Positions 46,238-58,520 of a stretch of 64,000 nt of DNA are shown in pieces (position 1 is the stretch's first letter; each line of letters begins with the position of its first letter). A program made the position numbers and the translations under genes. Source of the DNA: Odobenus rosmarus divergens (lineage: Eukaryota > Chordata > Mammalia > Carnivora > Odobenidae); contig NW_004451010.1 of assembly GCF_000321225.1 (NCBI RefSeq), positions 1,393,863-1,457,862 on the forward strand, given 5' to 3'. The notes under the pieces were generated by a model. That model made no database searches. It had not been told where the DNA came from and saw nothing but the letters and a program-made list of their open reading frames with translations.

Positions 46238-46431
46238 ATTTTTTTAAGATTTTGTTTATTTATTTGAGAGAGAGAGAGATAGGGCACAAGTTGGGGGGCA
46301 GGGGGCAGAGGGAGAAGAAGAAGCAGACTCCCCGCTGAGCAGGGAGCCCGATGTGGGGCTCGATCCCAGGACTTCAGGATCATGACCTGAGCAGAGGCAG
46401 ACATTTAACCGACTGAGGCACCCAGGTGCCC
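46238..46431 (-). mobile_element. SINEC, minus strand
   Basis: It runs from TATTTTTTTAAGATTTTGTT through GCTGAGCAGGGAGCCCGATG and GATCATGACCTGAGCAGAGG to GAGGCACCCAGGTGCCC. It is flanked by a perfect 10-bp duplication TGAACAATAT (46228-46237 and 46432-46441). Confidence 0.94.
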
Positions 46432-46589
46432 TGAACAATATCTCTAAGTAAGAGAGAAAATATTCATACAGGAAAGCGGTTTGCATGATGAGCAAAGCAT
46501 CTTCCAGGCAACACACAGCTTTAAAAGTATTCTTGCCTCCACACTAAGCCCTGAGGGTCTAGGAGTGCCCTCCAATACAGTAGCACGGA

Positions 46590-46845
46590 GCATGAGATCT
46601 TACAGGTTAGGAACATGAGTGTTTGGGCTGAGATTAGACCCAAGCTCAAGCCTCAATGCTGCCATGTCCTAAGTATGTGAGCTGAGGCAAACTGGGTCAT
46701 CCTTTGGCCTCTGTTTCATCATCTGTAAAATGGGAGAATCATTGTACCTGGGTCATGGGACTCTTGTGACAATTAAATGAGACGGTGCATTTAAGAAGCA
46801 CACAAGGTAGGCAAAGTGCTTGATTACACACATAGTAAGCACTTC
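46590..46845 (+). repeat. MIR, plus strand
   Basis: GACCCAAGCTCAAGCCTCAA, CCTCTGTTTCATCATCTGTA, AAATGGGAGAATCATTGTAC and GACAATTAAATGAGACGGTG are in MIR order, ending near ACATAGTAAGCAC. Confidence 0.8.
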
Positions 46846-46869
46846 ACAACATCAGCTGTTTTTAATGTC

Positions 46870-47125
46870 TACAGCACCCTTTGCCAGATTCCTCCTTCCC
46901 CGGAGCACCTGCTGTTCCCTCTGACACGCTCTCCTTTCAGGACTCTTTGTTCAAAGGGCAGCTCATCGGCACACCTTCCCTGGCCACCCCACCCAGAGCA
47001 GCTCAGATCCTCCCTCCTTGCTTTATGCTCTCTATGGCACAGAGCACAACCAGATGCTGTATTCTACATTAATGTGTTCCTCGTCTGTTCCTTGTCTGTC
47101 TGCTTCCATCAGAACACTAGCCCCA
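46870..47125 (+). repeat. LINE-2 3' part, plus strand
   Basis: GAGCACCTGCTGTTCCCTCT, CACACCTTCCCTGGCCACCC, CTTGCTTTATGCTCTCTATG and CAGAACACTAGCCCCATGAT are forward LINE-2 3' UTR landmarks. Confidence 0.65.
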
Positions 47126-48409
47126 TGATGATGGCAACTGGGTTCACTAATGAGGTCTCCGGCCGGGGGCAGCGTCGGCCACGTGGAGGGGACCGAGCAA
47201 ATACGCAGTGAAGGCAGGTGAGTACAACGCAGCTCTTCTGAATCGACTGCGGTTCTATACAATGGCGCACTCTAAACCCGGGTGTCAGGCCCTGGAGCCG
47301 TTGTATATCTGGGACCAGCCTCCAGCAGAGTGCCCGACAAGCCCGACCCGTGGAGGCGCTGAGCCGTGCTCCAGTGAACCCTACACCCCTGAAATGTAAA
47401 GCCAATCACCGCACCAGGCTGGAGGCCATACCAACCAGCCCGGCCCGTTCTCCTTTCTCCGAAAGTTATAGCCTGAAGTGCCTGCAATGGGAGCTCCCCT
47501 CCCTGGCAGGCTCCCCGTCCTTCTCCCTCCTGCCCTCCCTCCAGGAATCATTCCTGGGTGGTGCAACTTCCTCAAGGGCAAAAAGCACATCTTAGAAGTA
47601 ACGTGTGGCAATGGATAGTTTGCTGCTTTTAAACTCACGGATTCTTTTTAATTGCAGCACGTAGCTCAGATCCCGTGATTTTCAATAAGTAAAAGCAAAA
47701 GTAGGTTTTGCTCCTGGCTCTACCTGGTTGTGGCTGAGGGGCAGCAACCTGTGTTCCTGATGTTAGGGCCCCGTGGCTGGCACCTGGCGGGGAGTGGTAT
47801 GGGGGCTTCGTGGATGAGGAGCTGCCTCCGTACTGCAGCCGACTAGGGAAGGCCAGAGTAACCCAGGGTCAGTGAGCATTAAACATTCCGGCACTGCCTC
47901 ACCAAGGTTTCACACCTCCCATTAAGATCCACGTAGACAGCGAATTGAACCTAATAAGGCACATCAGAACCACTAGTGGAGACAGATTTAGAGCCTCCTC
48001 AAAGGGGCATGGAGGTTTTCTAAAGTGCAAGGCTTGTAAATTCTAAGCACTTTCAGAGATGGTAATAAGCAGATGTGTGTTTCCCAAAGCCTGCGTAGAG
48101 CAGAGACATCAAACTAGAGGGAAGAATAAGTTAAATAAAATAACAAAGAGCAAAAAGGAGAGCATGCTCCATGAACTCTAGCTTGACCTTAAATTCCGAT
48201 ACTTCATGTTAGAATTGAGTTGCTCTGAATCCACGCTGAGCAGTGAGATTAGCAAGGTAAGGATTCTAGAAGTTGCCTTTGGTCCTTAACTGTGAATTAT
48301 TGCCTGTGCCTAGACATTGTTTTTCCATGTTAATATATATGCTATACAATGTAACTATATACAGTAACTACTGGATGGATAGGGCACATGAATGAATGCT
48401 ATCATTAAG
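47126..48409. other. Intergenic sequence, no gene recognised
   Basis: Moderately GC-rich to about 47600 with many overlapping short frames on both strands, none with a recognisable domain; then mixed composition. No named transposon was seen. Confidence 0.4.
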
Positions 48410-48424
48410 AACTGTATTACCCCA

Positions 48425-48620
48425 GGCGCCTGGGTGGCGCAGTTAGTTAATGGTCCCACTTGTCATTTCAGCTCAGGTCATGATCTCAGGGTCGTGGGAT
48501 CGATTCTTGCATTGGGCTCCACGCTCAGTGCGGAGTCTGCTTGAGACTCTTTCTCCCTCTGCTCCTCCCTCCTGTTCTCTCTCTCTCTTTCTCTAAAATT
48601 AATTAATTAAAAAAAAAGAA
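48425..48620 (+). mobile_element. SINEC, plus strand
   Basis: The head reads GGCGCCTGGGTGGCGCAGTT, with GGTCATGATCTCAGGGTCGT and the tail TAAAATTAATTAATTAAAAA. It is flanked by a 15-bp duplication with one difference (AACTGTATTACCCCA at 48410-48424, AACTATATTACCCCA at 48621-48635). Confidence 0.94.
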
Positions 48621-48635
48621 AACTATATTACCCCA

Positions 48636-49537
48636 CATCATGCAGAGAGAACCCAAACTGTCGTGATGATGTGAGGTAGGCCCAGCAGCGTACCGTGCGA
48701 GTGTTTTTCCCTAGTCATTTCATGTCAAATCACAGGTCTGGGGCCCACTGGACAAACCTAGCTGGATTTCCTGGGCAGGTCTCTGGCTGTGGATGGGTTG
48801 CTTCTTTTTTTTCTTTTATTTATATATTGTAGCCCCAACTTGGAGTGTTTCTTAAATAAACATAGCTCTTATTGAAGAAAACATCTATTTGGGATTTCCT
48901 GGGCAAGACTGTGCCAGAGGCGTGGCCTTTCTTCAGACAGCTCTACTCTTATGGACAAATATAGTGGAAATTAGGATAATTGTGGAAAATTAGGATACTG
49001 GCAATCTATTGTCCTAACCATCTCCCTGGAGCTTTAAGAACACGATTTACGCCCCGGATGCTGGTTCCCATCAGACTGGGCAGGCAAACATCTGTGACCC
49101 TGAGGACAGATGCCTGACAAGCAGGTGTTAAGACCATCTGGAAGAGCTCCACATTGTAACTTTCATTCCCAAAACAACTGCAGGTGGGGGGAAGCTTTTG
49201 CACCCTCCTCCCTCCATCTCCTTCCCCACAGAGGAAATGATGGCTCCTGCTTTGTGCCCCCCACTGAATCCAATAGTTACTTCTGATATGTCACCCATAA
49301 CATTTTGTACTGATTTCCACCCCTGCCCCATCTAAAGTCCTCCTGAGAGGACCCATAGGGCACACTGAGCCTGGCACAGTGCCTGGAACAAGGTACTCAA
49401 TAAAAGGTTGTTCACTTATTTGTCTGAGGACCCTTCCTTCCTCCTGAGGGTGGCAGCAAGTATTTATATACGCAAGGATAGCCTCTGCCTTACGGTAAAA
49501 TGCTGAGAAATGCGTGATAGAAGGCCAGGTGTATGAG
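48636..49537. other. Intergenic sequence, one LINE-2/MIR-like tail
   Basis: At about 49335-49415, GAGCCTGGCACAGTGCCTGGAACAAGGTACTCAATAAAAGG resembles the terminal part of a LINE-2 or MIR. Nothing else was recognised. Confidence 0.4.
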
Positions 49538-49551
49538 GAAATCTGACATGA

Positions 49552-49737
49552 GGGGCGCCTGGGTGGCTCAGTCGGTTAAGCCTCTGCCTTCAGCTCAGGT
49601 CATGATCTCAGGGTCCTGGGATGGAGCCCACGTTGGGCTCCCTGCTCAGCGGGGAGTCTGCTTCTCCCTCTGCCTGCCCCTCCCCCAGCTGTGCTCTCTC
49701 TCTCTTTTGGTCAAATAAATAAAATCTTTAAAAAAAA
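49552..49737 (+). mobile_element. SINEC, plus strand
   Basis: The head reads GGGGCGCCTGGGTGGCTCAG, with GCTCAGCGGGGAGTCTGCTT and the tail CAAATAAATAAAATCTTTAA. It is flanked by a duplication containing AAATCTGACATG (49539-49550 and about 49746-49757). It is a well-preserved copy. Confidence 0.93.
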
Positions 49738-51341
49738 GAAATCTGAAAATCTGACATGGTAGCTTAGATCAGGAATCCTTACAGAAATTTCCTTATCCAG
49801 TCCCAAGGGTAAGGATGGCTCAAGTAGCTGGGCTTCAGTTTAGCCTGAACAATGGAGTGTTGGCTCCTCTCCTACAAGGCCCTCCAATGGAACCCTTGGA
49901 GACAGAAATTTAGTTCCACATCTTAGCCAACTGATAACAAGTTCACCTCTGAGGGTGATTTAAAGTCCCTCAGGACCCAAACTCTCTTGGTTGCTAACCC
50001 TGTGGCGATGATCCTTGCAAGTGTTGCAAGCTTCTGGCCTCCTGGGGCTTCCGTGATTGAGGAATGTATGCGAATGGTCCCAAAGAAAGGAATGGTCTTG
50101 CAGAAGAAAAGACAAGGTACCTTGGAGCAGGAGTAGCAACTGGGTTTCTTTTATCATTGGACTTCTTGGCCAGTCAGCCTCAGGGCCTGTGAAGGCTATT
50201 ACGTTGTTAGATCAGAGGCCCTGCATTTGAACCAAGGAGGATCCTAGGAGAAGAAGGAAAGACCTTGCCCAGAGGCACTGACTGCAAGGCATAATGCTCC
50301 AAAAAGCCCAGGCCTTTCCTAAACCTGAAGCCAGGATCCAGAGCCCCTTCTCTAATGGCTGTGAGACTTGGATTTGGTTATTCCTCACTGTGGAATTGTG
50401 TGCCTGCAAAGAGAGGGCTGTGTGTTGGGGAAGTCCCATCTATAGTATGAGCCAGGCCCAGGTCTTCCCTGGAGACAGTTCATGGCCCACAGAGCTTGGG
50501 GAATTCCTCCTTTGCAGCATGTCAGCTGCACCCTTTTTACCTGGGATTTTGGCAACATGGATGCTTTTTTAAAGGGTAGATTGATTTCTTGGCAAACAAA
50601 AGGGCACTCAGGCTCCAGGGCCCTGGATGGGCCCCACAAGTCTCCTCCTATGCTCAGAGCCAGGCCACCTTCTCCACCCAGGCATCATCCTCCCTCCTGG
50701 GCCCCATGGGGAGGCTCCCTGCACAGCTCTGGACGACAGCGCTACCTCCCAGCTGAGAAGGATGGACAGAGCGCCGCAGGCAAGGCTGCTCTGTGGGAAC
50801 AGAAAGCCTAGGCATCTGCTTGGGGCAGAAGCTCCAGGGTGCCCCGTGAGGAAGCCGTCAGGGCCCTTGGTGTGCAGTCAGGGGAGGCTGATAGGCTGTG
50901 CGCTTGCTGCCAGCCAAGAAACACAGAATGTTCCTTCACAGTACAGCAGGTCCATCTGGGTGGGGAGCTCCTGCGCAGCTAACCTCTCTGGGACCATGCC
51001 TTTGCCATTTGGAAGGCCACAAGCCATCACTGTTCATTCAGCTGCCCCTCTGTGAGGCCAAGAAGGCTGGCCCCATTGTCGCCCTGCCCTCGGCTCCCCT
51101 CCGTCCTCCCACCTGGGGTCCTCTCTGGCTGCTACCTGTCACTTATGAAGGTACATCCTTTAGGAATCTCTCTTGGGACTGGCCAGGAGGAGAAAGGCAT
51201 ATTTTAAAGAGCACGTGAAGCTTTGGAGCATTTATTAAAGGCATCTGGCCAATCTCCTGTCAAGTGTTAAGCCTTCTGTCTACAGCAAGGAGTATACACA
51301 ACTGCTCAGGCAGAGAGCCTGCTGCCGCAGCACTATTAATC

Positions 51342-51364
51342 TCATCATCATCATCATCATCATC
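51342..51364 (+). repeat. (CAT)n trinucleotide repeat
   Basis: Seven to eight uninterrupted CAT units. Confidence 0.88.
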
Positions 51365-52116
51365 AAAAAGCGTCTTCCAAGCCCCTGATTGCCATAACAA
51401 CCAATAAGGAGGGACACTTCAGTGGAAAGTAGTTGAACTTGAAGGGAGGAGGCCTTCATTCCCATCCCAGCTCTGCTCCCGAGTGCCTCTGTGCCTGTGA
51501 GCATGGCATGGTTTCCCTTGGCCCTCTCAAATTCTTCACTACGATCGCAGATACAGCCCTTAGCCTCCACATTTCCCAGCCCATGCCCACTGCAGACATG
51601 GCTAATCAATCACCATCCCACAGAACCTTAGATCACAGACTCAGAAACCTTAACAGAACTCCCGACAGCCATCGCTCACTGATTTAAAGGGCACTCAAGA
51701 TGAAACCAATTTGCCATCACTGCCCTGATGGAATTTATAACCTGGGAATGGAATTCTGCACCAACAACAAGGCTAGGTCACTCAGAAAAAAACAAACAAA
51801 CAAAACCCAACCTTATCAATAAAGCAATAAATCTACCTGAACAATCTAGACTGGCCAGATTAATGATACTTAGTTACTAGGCAAAGATAACTTCACTGAA
51901 TTGTTTTATCTGGGTAGACCCAGGGCTAAAGATATTGACGCACGCCGCAAATCAGAAATGCCCCTCTTTATTGCACAGCTGAGGAAATGAAAGCCTGTGG
52001 TTGTGACTTCCCTGGCCCCCTAGCCTGGCAGTGGCCATGTCGAAAACCCAGCTTTTCTGGTTTCCAGCCCAATGCTCTCTCTACCCACTGACTACATTGT
52101 CTTGTATGGCAAGGGA

Positions 52117-52152
52117 CACGCGCACACACACACACACACATACACACACACA
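52117..52152 (+). repeat. (CA)n microsatellite
   Basis: ACGCGCACACACACACACAC continuing with one TA interruption to 52152. Confidence 0.9.
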
Positions 52153-54289
52153 ACTATTTCAGGTACAGGCAATTAATGGTTCTCAATAGTGTTTGTGGTG
52201 AAAATTAATGAACCAGTGGCCCCTCATTGAGACCATAAAAAAACAAATTTCCAAACAGTGCATAATTGAACAGCAGGTCAGATCTCCTTCATTTTCTCGT
52301 AACCCCACCACTCCCTGTTCGCACACCTGGGGAGAGCCACCCATTTTCGTCCTTGGTTTTCTTGCCTGTACAATGGGCACCAATCATGCTGCCTGTACTC
52401 GCCTCACCAGGATAGAGAGGCTAAGAGCTAAAGGTGTGGCACATCCAGTTAAGCAGCAGTTAGCATGAGAGGAGTGAAGAGCAGTCAGGTAGTGGCGGTC
52501 ATCCTGGGATTGATGGCAACATTTGGCAAATGCCAAATGGATGTGTGGGGGTAAATGCAGCACAGCCCAAGGATGACTCAGGTGATTCCACCTGGGGTCA
52601 GGCAGGCTTCAGAAGCAGTCTTTATTTGGATGAGAGTGTCAGGAAAAGGGAAAACCAGAGGGGTGTACCAAAGGACTGTTGATGATCTGTTCCAGATCAG
52701 CAGGAGACCCAAGGGGTCCTTCCCTCCTCTTCCTGCTGCAGATGTCTGGCGGAGGGCTCTGACAGCAGGGCAAAGGCTCAGGATGGAAGCACTACATGCA
52801 TGCTTAATGAGTGTTAACTGGGGAGCAGCTGAAAGCATAAGCACCAGCATATAACAGATTAGCACACAGGGAGTCACCCAAACATACCTCCTCCTGATTG
52901 CATTTATCAGGGCGCATCAGGAGCCTGGATTTGGAACCACATGCTCACCACACCAAAGCCTTTGCCATAGGAAGTAGTGTGTTTGCACAAAATATCCTCC
53001 TAGGACACGAATTAAATTTGTGTTTCTCCCATGTCTGGCAATTAGCCGCACTCCTGCAAAGGGCTGAATCTGCTTTGTTCTTTTGCTTGAATTGAGGCGA
53101 GACCTGAGAGCGGAAGGCTAAGGAAAAGAGTCCTCCGGATTGGCCACTAGATAGCGCAAGAGTTCCACCAATGAGACCGCGGATGGCCCAAGGCCCTTTT
53201 AGGGAAATTCTGAAAGGAATTTAGAGCTTCCAAGAATTTCAAAGCAGGATGGGGCCTTAGAGGTCATCTAGTCTGACCCTATCGTTTTAAGGCCAGGTAA
53301 GAGGAGCTCAGGGAGATAAAATATCTTGCTTGGTGTAAACAACCCGTTAGCGCAAATCTGGGATTAGAAATCAGATCTCCTGCCTCTGCATCCATCTCAT
53401 TCAGTCAAACCACCCTGTTTTCCTTTCTCTACTTATGTTGTCTGGGATTTTTAGCCACTACTGAAGCAGGAAGACATTTCAGTATTGAGGATTAAACACA
53501 GGAGGATCAGAAAGGAGGTGGAGTTGCTAGATCTCCTCCCAGTGGTGTGGACAGGCCGCTCAGATGCCCAAAGACCTGGGGTCGCAAGGTGTGGAGACTT
53601 CCTGTGTGGTCCTGCCCACGCAGGCTTACCATCTGGGGAGGCTGTCAGATCACCACGGTCGAAGGCAGGTGGGAACCAGCCTGGAGACCTCAATTCTCGC
53701 TTCATTCTGCTCACCACTTGCCAGCCTCAGGTCACTGTTCCTAAGCCTTGGCTTCCTGGCTTACTAGAGCAACATGACAAAGGGAGGGTAAACCCCGCCA
53801 TCAGGTTTCCATCCAAGACTATGAGGATCCAGAAAGTGAAGCTGCCGTTGTATTTTCTTCGTATGTTCTTTATTACTTCACAGGTGCCCCACCATGTTCC
53901 AGAAAGGTATTAAAGCATAATGAACAATAGGATATTTCCACAGAGGCCAAGACATATTTGATGTTAATGATGATTCATCAACAAAATCAATCCAAAAATA
54001 CTTATTAGATGCCAAGTTTGTTTTTATATATGAAATCTATTTTATATGACATTCCATCCTCCAGAAATCACATTTATCTGGCACAGCTGTACTTTTTCTT
54101 CTAAATAGTGATTCATATTTATAATTAATGAGGCATTTGCACCCGCAGAGAGGCTCAGAGTACAGGATCTGCCCTGGTTTGAACTTTCCTGCCACTTCCG
54201 GCTATGTCACATTGTGAATCACATGACTTCTCTAATCCCTATACTTCTCATCTCTACATTTGGAACATAGTTTAATTCTAAATTATCTT

Positions 54290-54468
54290 TTTTTTTTTTT
54301 TTTGACAGAGAGGCACAGCGAGAGAGGGAACACAAGCAGGGGGAGTGGGAGAGGGAGAAGCAGGCTTCCCGCCGAGCAGGGAGCCCGATGTGGGGCTCGA
54401 TCCCAGGACCCTGGGATCACAACCTGAGCTGAAGGCAGATGCGTAACACTGAGCCACCCAGGCGCCCC
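54290..54468 (-). mobile_element. SINEC, minus strand
   Basis: It runs from a T-run and GACAGAGAGGCACAGCGAGA through CCGAGCAGGGAGCCCGATGT to CTGAGCCACCCAGGCGCCCC. It is flanked by a perfect 16-bp duplication AATTCTAAATTATCTT (54274-54289 and 54469-54484). It is the same subtype as the copy at 34690. Confidence 0.95.
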
Positions 54469-54689
54469 AATTCTAAATTATCTTATAATGATAGAGAGTG
54501 CCACTTAGCATCCAGATCTCATCTTCTAAAAACCATTCTCCAATAAAAGGAACCAGGGCTCCTTTGGAAGAGTGGTTGATTGTAGGACCGAGGTAGGGAA
54601 AATCCAGGATGAATCTGGAGCATTTTGGTGTGCCAGAAAGTAAGGAAGAACCCACAAAAGGACAAGAGCATGTCAGAAGGACATAGGAG

Positions 54690-55400
54690 CTAACATGAAA
54701 GAGGTTCCAATAGCCAGAGCTGGAACAATTAGAGCAGCAAAATAAATAATGGTAGTACTGGATTAAATTCATAGAATGAAATAACTATCCATGAGTCAAC
54801 ACAGATATAAATAAATAGATGAATAAATAAGTAAATGGGAAAGGGACAAATCTTCTTTGCAGAATTACAACTAATAAGTGAGGGAATGAGGGACATAAAA
54901 TGTTAAAACATTAAAACATCACAGGCAAGATCCAGAGATGGATGCTAAAATTATGTGCAGAAATTTGAAGGGAAACATGTTATTTGAATAGTCTCCAAGT
55001 ATCTCTGCCAAGACACTTACCCATTACAAAGAGAAAACAGTGACTTTACAGTGGGGAAATCCAGCCAACATCGCCTTCACCAAAGGATCATGGTCAGCAT
55101 CACTAGTGATGACGCACGAGCATCATGTGCCCCGTGATATGATGACTGAGGACACATCACTTCTAAAGCATTCTTGATAAAAATGCATAACCTCAAACTA
55201 ATCATGAGAAAACATCAAACAAACCCAATGTGAGAGACACCCTGCAAAAATAATTGACCAGTCCTCTCCCAAGTATCAAGGTCATGGGAGACTAGGGAAG
55301 ACTGAAGAGCTGTCACAGACAGGAGGAGACTGAAGAGACAGGCCAACTCAATGCTATGTGGATCTTGGATTAGAGCCTGAACAGAAAAAGGACATTCATG
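54690..55400 (+). mobile_element. L1M-type LINE-1 3' UTR, plus strand
   Basis: CATGAGTCAACACAGATATA, GATCATGGTCAGCATCACTA, CCGTGATATGATGACTGAGG, AACTAATCATGAGAAAACAT, TTGACCAGTCCTCTCCCAAG, TGTCACAGACAGGAGGAGAC and CTGAACAGAAAAAGGACATT are in the order of the old L1M 3' UTR. It is truncated before the usual tail. Confidence 0.75.
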
Positions 55401-55759
55401 CTCCGGGCAGAGAGGAGAGCAAGAGAAAAGGCCATGGGGCCAGACAAGATGTGGACCCCTCAACCTCTGGTCGGAGGGGGCTTGGATCAGCCTGTTACCC
55501 CGTGCTGTACAAATATTATTATTTTTTTTACATGTGCCACTCTGGCAAGGAATTTTGGCAGCCCTGAGTTTGAGGACCAGACAGTGGTGAACATTTCCCC
55601 TCTCCTCCTGCTTCCACCATGCACATTGGCGAAGGGCCAAGAGCAGCCTCTGAAATCAGTGACCCCAACCAAGCTGGGGCTGGTGTGTCCTGCTATACTT
55701 TGGGCCTAGTCTCATTTTGGGAAGACAATACAGAAGTTACTTAAATGTGCAGCAGGAAA
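55401..55759. other. Intergenic sequence, nothing recognised
   Basis: About 360 bases of mixed composition; no gene or repeat recognised. Confidence 0.4.
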
Positions 55760-55965
55760 AGCTTTGGGATAAAACACATCTGTGTTTAAATTCTCCTCAC
55801 AGCTCTGTGATCTTGCATAACTTACTTAACCTCTTTGATCTTTGACTTCCTCATCTGTAAAATGAAGATTAATAATTGCCCCTGCCTCTTAGGGCTGCTC
55901 ATTGGAAGGACTGAACGGGACATGGTAGAGGCTCAGTTAATAGGTTGTTCGCCTCTTTCTATACC
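55760..55965 (+). repeat. MIR, plus strand
   Basis: ATCTGTGTTTAAATTCTCCT, GCATAACTTACTTAACCTCT, GACTTCCTCATCTGTAAAAT and CCTGCCTCTTAGGGCTGCTC are MIR landmarks in order. Confidence 0.8.
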
Positions 55966-56279
55966 TCTGTCTTTGGTGGTGTTGGCAATAATGACAGGTT
56001 ACCCCGGAGGCATCAGGCTTTTGTTTAAAGAGAGAATACCACCTGGCTGGCTGGAGTAGCTCGGTCTGTTCCGGTTGAAATACATCACTAACAACACCAC
56101 AAGTGGTCTCTCTCTATAGGGAATAGGTAATAAACATTAAAAGCTAAACACTGATTTAAGGGAGGACCATAACACAAAACAGATCAGAGGTCAGAACTCA
56201 GATAGATCTTGGGAGTGAAAAAGCACAAGCAGAGTAAAGATGGGGTAGGACACATACTGACTGTTTCTATTCTACATAC

Positions 56280-56740
56280 ATCCTCCCCTACTTTCCTAGT
56301 AGTGAGCTCAAGGTGTATGCGTGGTGGCAACATACCAGCCAAAAGACTACTTTTCCCAGCTTCTCTTGCAGACAGTTATACCCAAATGACTAACTTCTGC
56401 CAATAAAATATAAATGGATGCTATTAGGTGGAACTTCCAGGAAGATTTCTTAAAGAGGAAAAATAGTTGAAATGTGCTTTTTGTCTCCCTCTCTTCCTTC
56501 TGCTTCTTGTCTGGAAGGCAGGCGTAATGGCTGGAGTCATTGTGACCAAACTTGAAATACGAGGCAGCCTCAAAGTGGAAACCACATGCTAAAACAGAAG
56601 GATACAAGAGCTTCAGTTCCTGCTGACACTGCAGAACCACCAAACTAGGCCTGGACCACCTACCTCCAAACAACATATTTATTAAATGTTACTTCCAGTC
56701 TGTTATCAGCAGCCAATAGAAATTCCTAACTCATACGGGA
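56280..56740 (+). mobile_element. Ancient LTR-like interspersed repeat, plus strand
   Basis: TTTTCCCAGCTTCTCTTGCA, AAATGACTAACTTCTGCCAA, GGTGGAACTTCCAGGAAGAT, GGCAGGCGTAATGGCTGGAG and GGAAACCACATGCTAAAACA follow the layout of a common old mammalian LTR-type repeat. I cannot name the subfamily securely. Confidence 0.5.
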
Positions 56741-56896
56741 GTATGGAAAGACACGAGCTAGAGTAAAATGTGGTGACTGGTGCTGGCCACCACAAGGTAA
56801 TGGTTAGAGAATGAAATCTCTTTGGTGGTCTTCCCCTGCAGAATTTCAATGCATAAGGAAGAAAACTTGGAGGTAAGAATGGACTAAAAGCGCATG

Positions 56897-56922
56897 CACA
56901 CACACACACACACACACACACA
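56897..56922 (+). repeat. (CA)n microsatellite
   Basis: Thirteen CA units. Confidence 0.9.
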
Positions 56923-57574
56923 TCCTGATCTGTTTGCATAGATGCGGGATTTCAGGCTATACAAGAGAACAAGTGATATTTGCTGGGCTAATGATCAGAA
57001 GCATGGTATGAGTATCTTGCATTGTTCCGCAATCCTTCCTTCAACATCTATTCCTAAATTTAGCAATCTATTTAGCAAACGAGACAATAACTACAGCCCT
57101 AGACATCAGATTATCTTGGCTGTTAGAAGCCCCCTGGTTATTGTAAACAGGCTTTTTTTTCGGGGGGGGGGTGCCAGTCCTGTGAGTATTATAAAAATCA
57201 TTTTTTTTCTTGCAGGAAGCAATTTTCTTAAAACTCCTCTGTGCAAGTCATCTCTTTCCTCTTGGGAAAAAAAAAAGCCATATTATATAAAGGTCTTACA
57301 GCATATTTAGATGTTCCAACAAAGCAAAAGACAGGTTGGCTCATGCTGGACTGGGAGAATACTCATTGTATTCTTAACTCAGGTAGAAACCTCCCTGGGT
57401 AGACTGTAAAACATTATTGGTTAGGGTTTTAAAATTAAAAAAAAAAAAGCCAGATTCCCATGAGAGTCTGATTCTGATGCTCAGGTTTTTGTGTTATACA
57501 GACAAAAGGCTACCAGGCCTGATGATGGATAAGAAGGTATTCTGCAAAGAGTCTGGGGTTACCACTTGTGCGTC
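56923..57574. other. Intergenic sequence, nothing recognised
   Basis: Contains a G-run of nine at about 57163-57171 and short A-runs; no gene or named repeat. Confidence 0.4.
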
Positions 57575-57750
57575 TGTCTATCCATCCATCCATCCACCCA
57601 TCCACCCAACACCATCTGCTTATGGGCGTTCTATGTGGCAGGCATGGGGCTTACTGATGAATAAGACACATCCCCTGACCTTGAAGAGCTCCTATTCCAG
57701 GAGCCCAAATAAGAATATGAACCACTCAACAAATGTAGTAGAGCCTTTGA
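57575..57750 (-). repeat. LINE-2 3' end with (CATC)n expansion
   Basis: Reversed LINE-2 terminus: the terminal TCATT-like repeats have become (CATC)n at 57580-57608, followed by CTATGTGGCAGGCATGGGGC, GATGAATAAGACACATCCCC and CCTTGAAGAGCTCCTATTCC. Confidence 0.6.
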
Positions 57751-57879
57751 GACCTCACTTTATTTCTCAGCACAAGCATAAATTGGTGAGTTAGTGATAA
57801 CTGAAAAGTAGGAAACGAAAAAGCAAATAACTGTAGATCTTTATTTTCCACATGTATTAATTATTACAAGTTACTATTT

Positions 57880-58520
57880 AAAGAGTGAAAGCTTTGTGCC
57901 AGGCACTTGACATGCACAGTCTCAGTTAATCCTCACGATGATCCCCCTGAGACAGACATTTGTATCAGTTAGAATGTCTTAAGTCATACGAATGCAAACA
58001 CTCAGCTCTCACAGGCCTAAATCTTAGAGTCATTTAATCATCTCATCAGTGGAGAGGAGAGACGTTCCAGGGTAGTGGAGCAGCTCGATGGTGCCAGGCT
58101 GACGGGGGAGCATCTCGATGTTCTCCTGGCCTTCCCTGGTGACATGCTTACAGCAGCCCTAAACATCACATTCTCCTGTGACAGCCTCCAAAGCAGAAAG
58201 AGAGGAAAGCAGGAGAAAGAACTGTTCTCCCATGTCTTTGATTATAGAGAAAACTATTTCCCCAAGAGACTTCCACCATCAGCCCATTGGCCAGAACTGT
58301 GCCAACTCCAGCTACAAACAGGGATGAGAAAACACGAATCTGTTATACTCTGCTTCTGGTGGGAGGGAGGCAAGGAAGATGGACGGGGCTGGGTATGTGC
58401 TGCCATTATAGGTTAGTGCTAGGAAGCGGAGACGTGGGGAGTTTTCACTTAATACTTGCCCCAGCCACACAGTTGGAAGTGTCAGAATTGGGATTAAAAT
58501 TCAGGAAGGTATGATCTGCC
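57880..58520 (-). repeat. MIR, minus strand, split by an inserted old repeat
   Basis: The left half at 57880-57960 contains TTGTGCCAGGCACTTGACAT and TCTCAGTTAATCCTCACGAT. The right half at about 58430-58520 contains CCAGCCACACAGTTGGAAGT and GTCAGAATTGGGATTAAAAT. The intervening 460 bases are a different, unnamed old repeat-like sequence starting near TTTGTATCAGTTAGAATGTC. Confidence 0.6.

Larger units (their letters stand above)
49758..54273. other. Intergenic sequence, mostly unique, no gene recognised
   Basis: About 4.5 kb without a recognisable transposon except two microsatellites and possible old fragments (for example GATGGGGCCTTAGAGGTCAT near 53250). Frames up to 142 codons (50627-51055 and 53485-53913) overlap others on both strands and carry no domain I know. 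I see no splice-site-bounded exon set. Confidence 0.45.

Noticed and set aside
50385..51218. Cluster of overlapping 75-142-codon frames on both strands
   Set aside because: No domain, splice-site structure or codon bias was recognised; a moderately GC-rich segment gives such frames by chance.
53485..53913. 142-codon plus-strand frame
   Set aside because: No recognisable domain; three other frames overlap it, and there is no start context or exon structure to support it.
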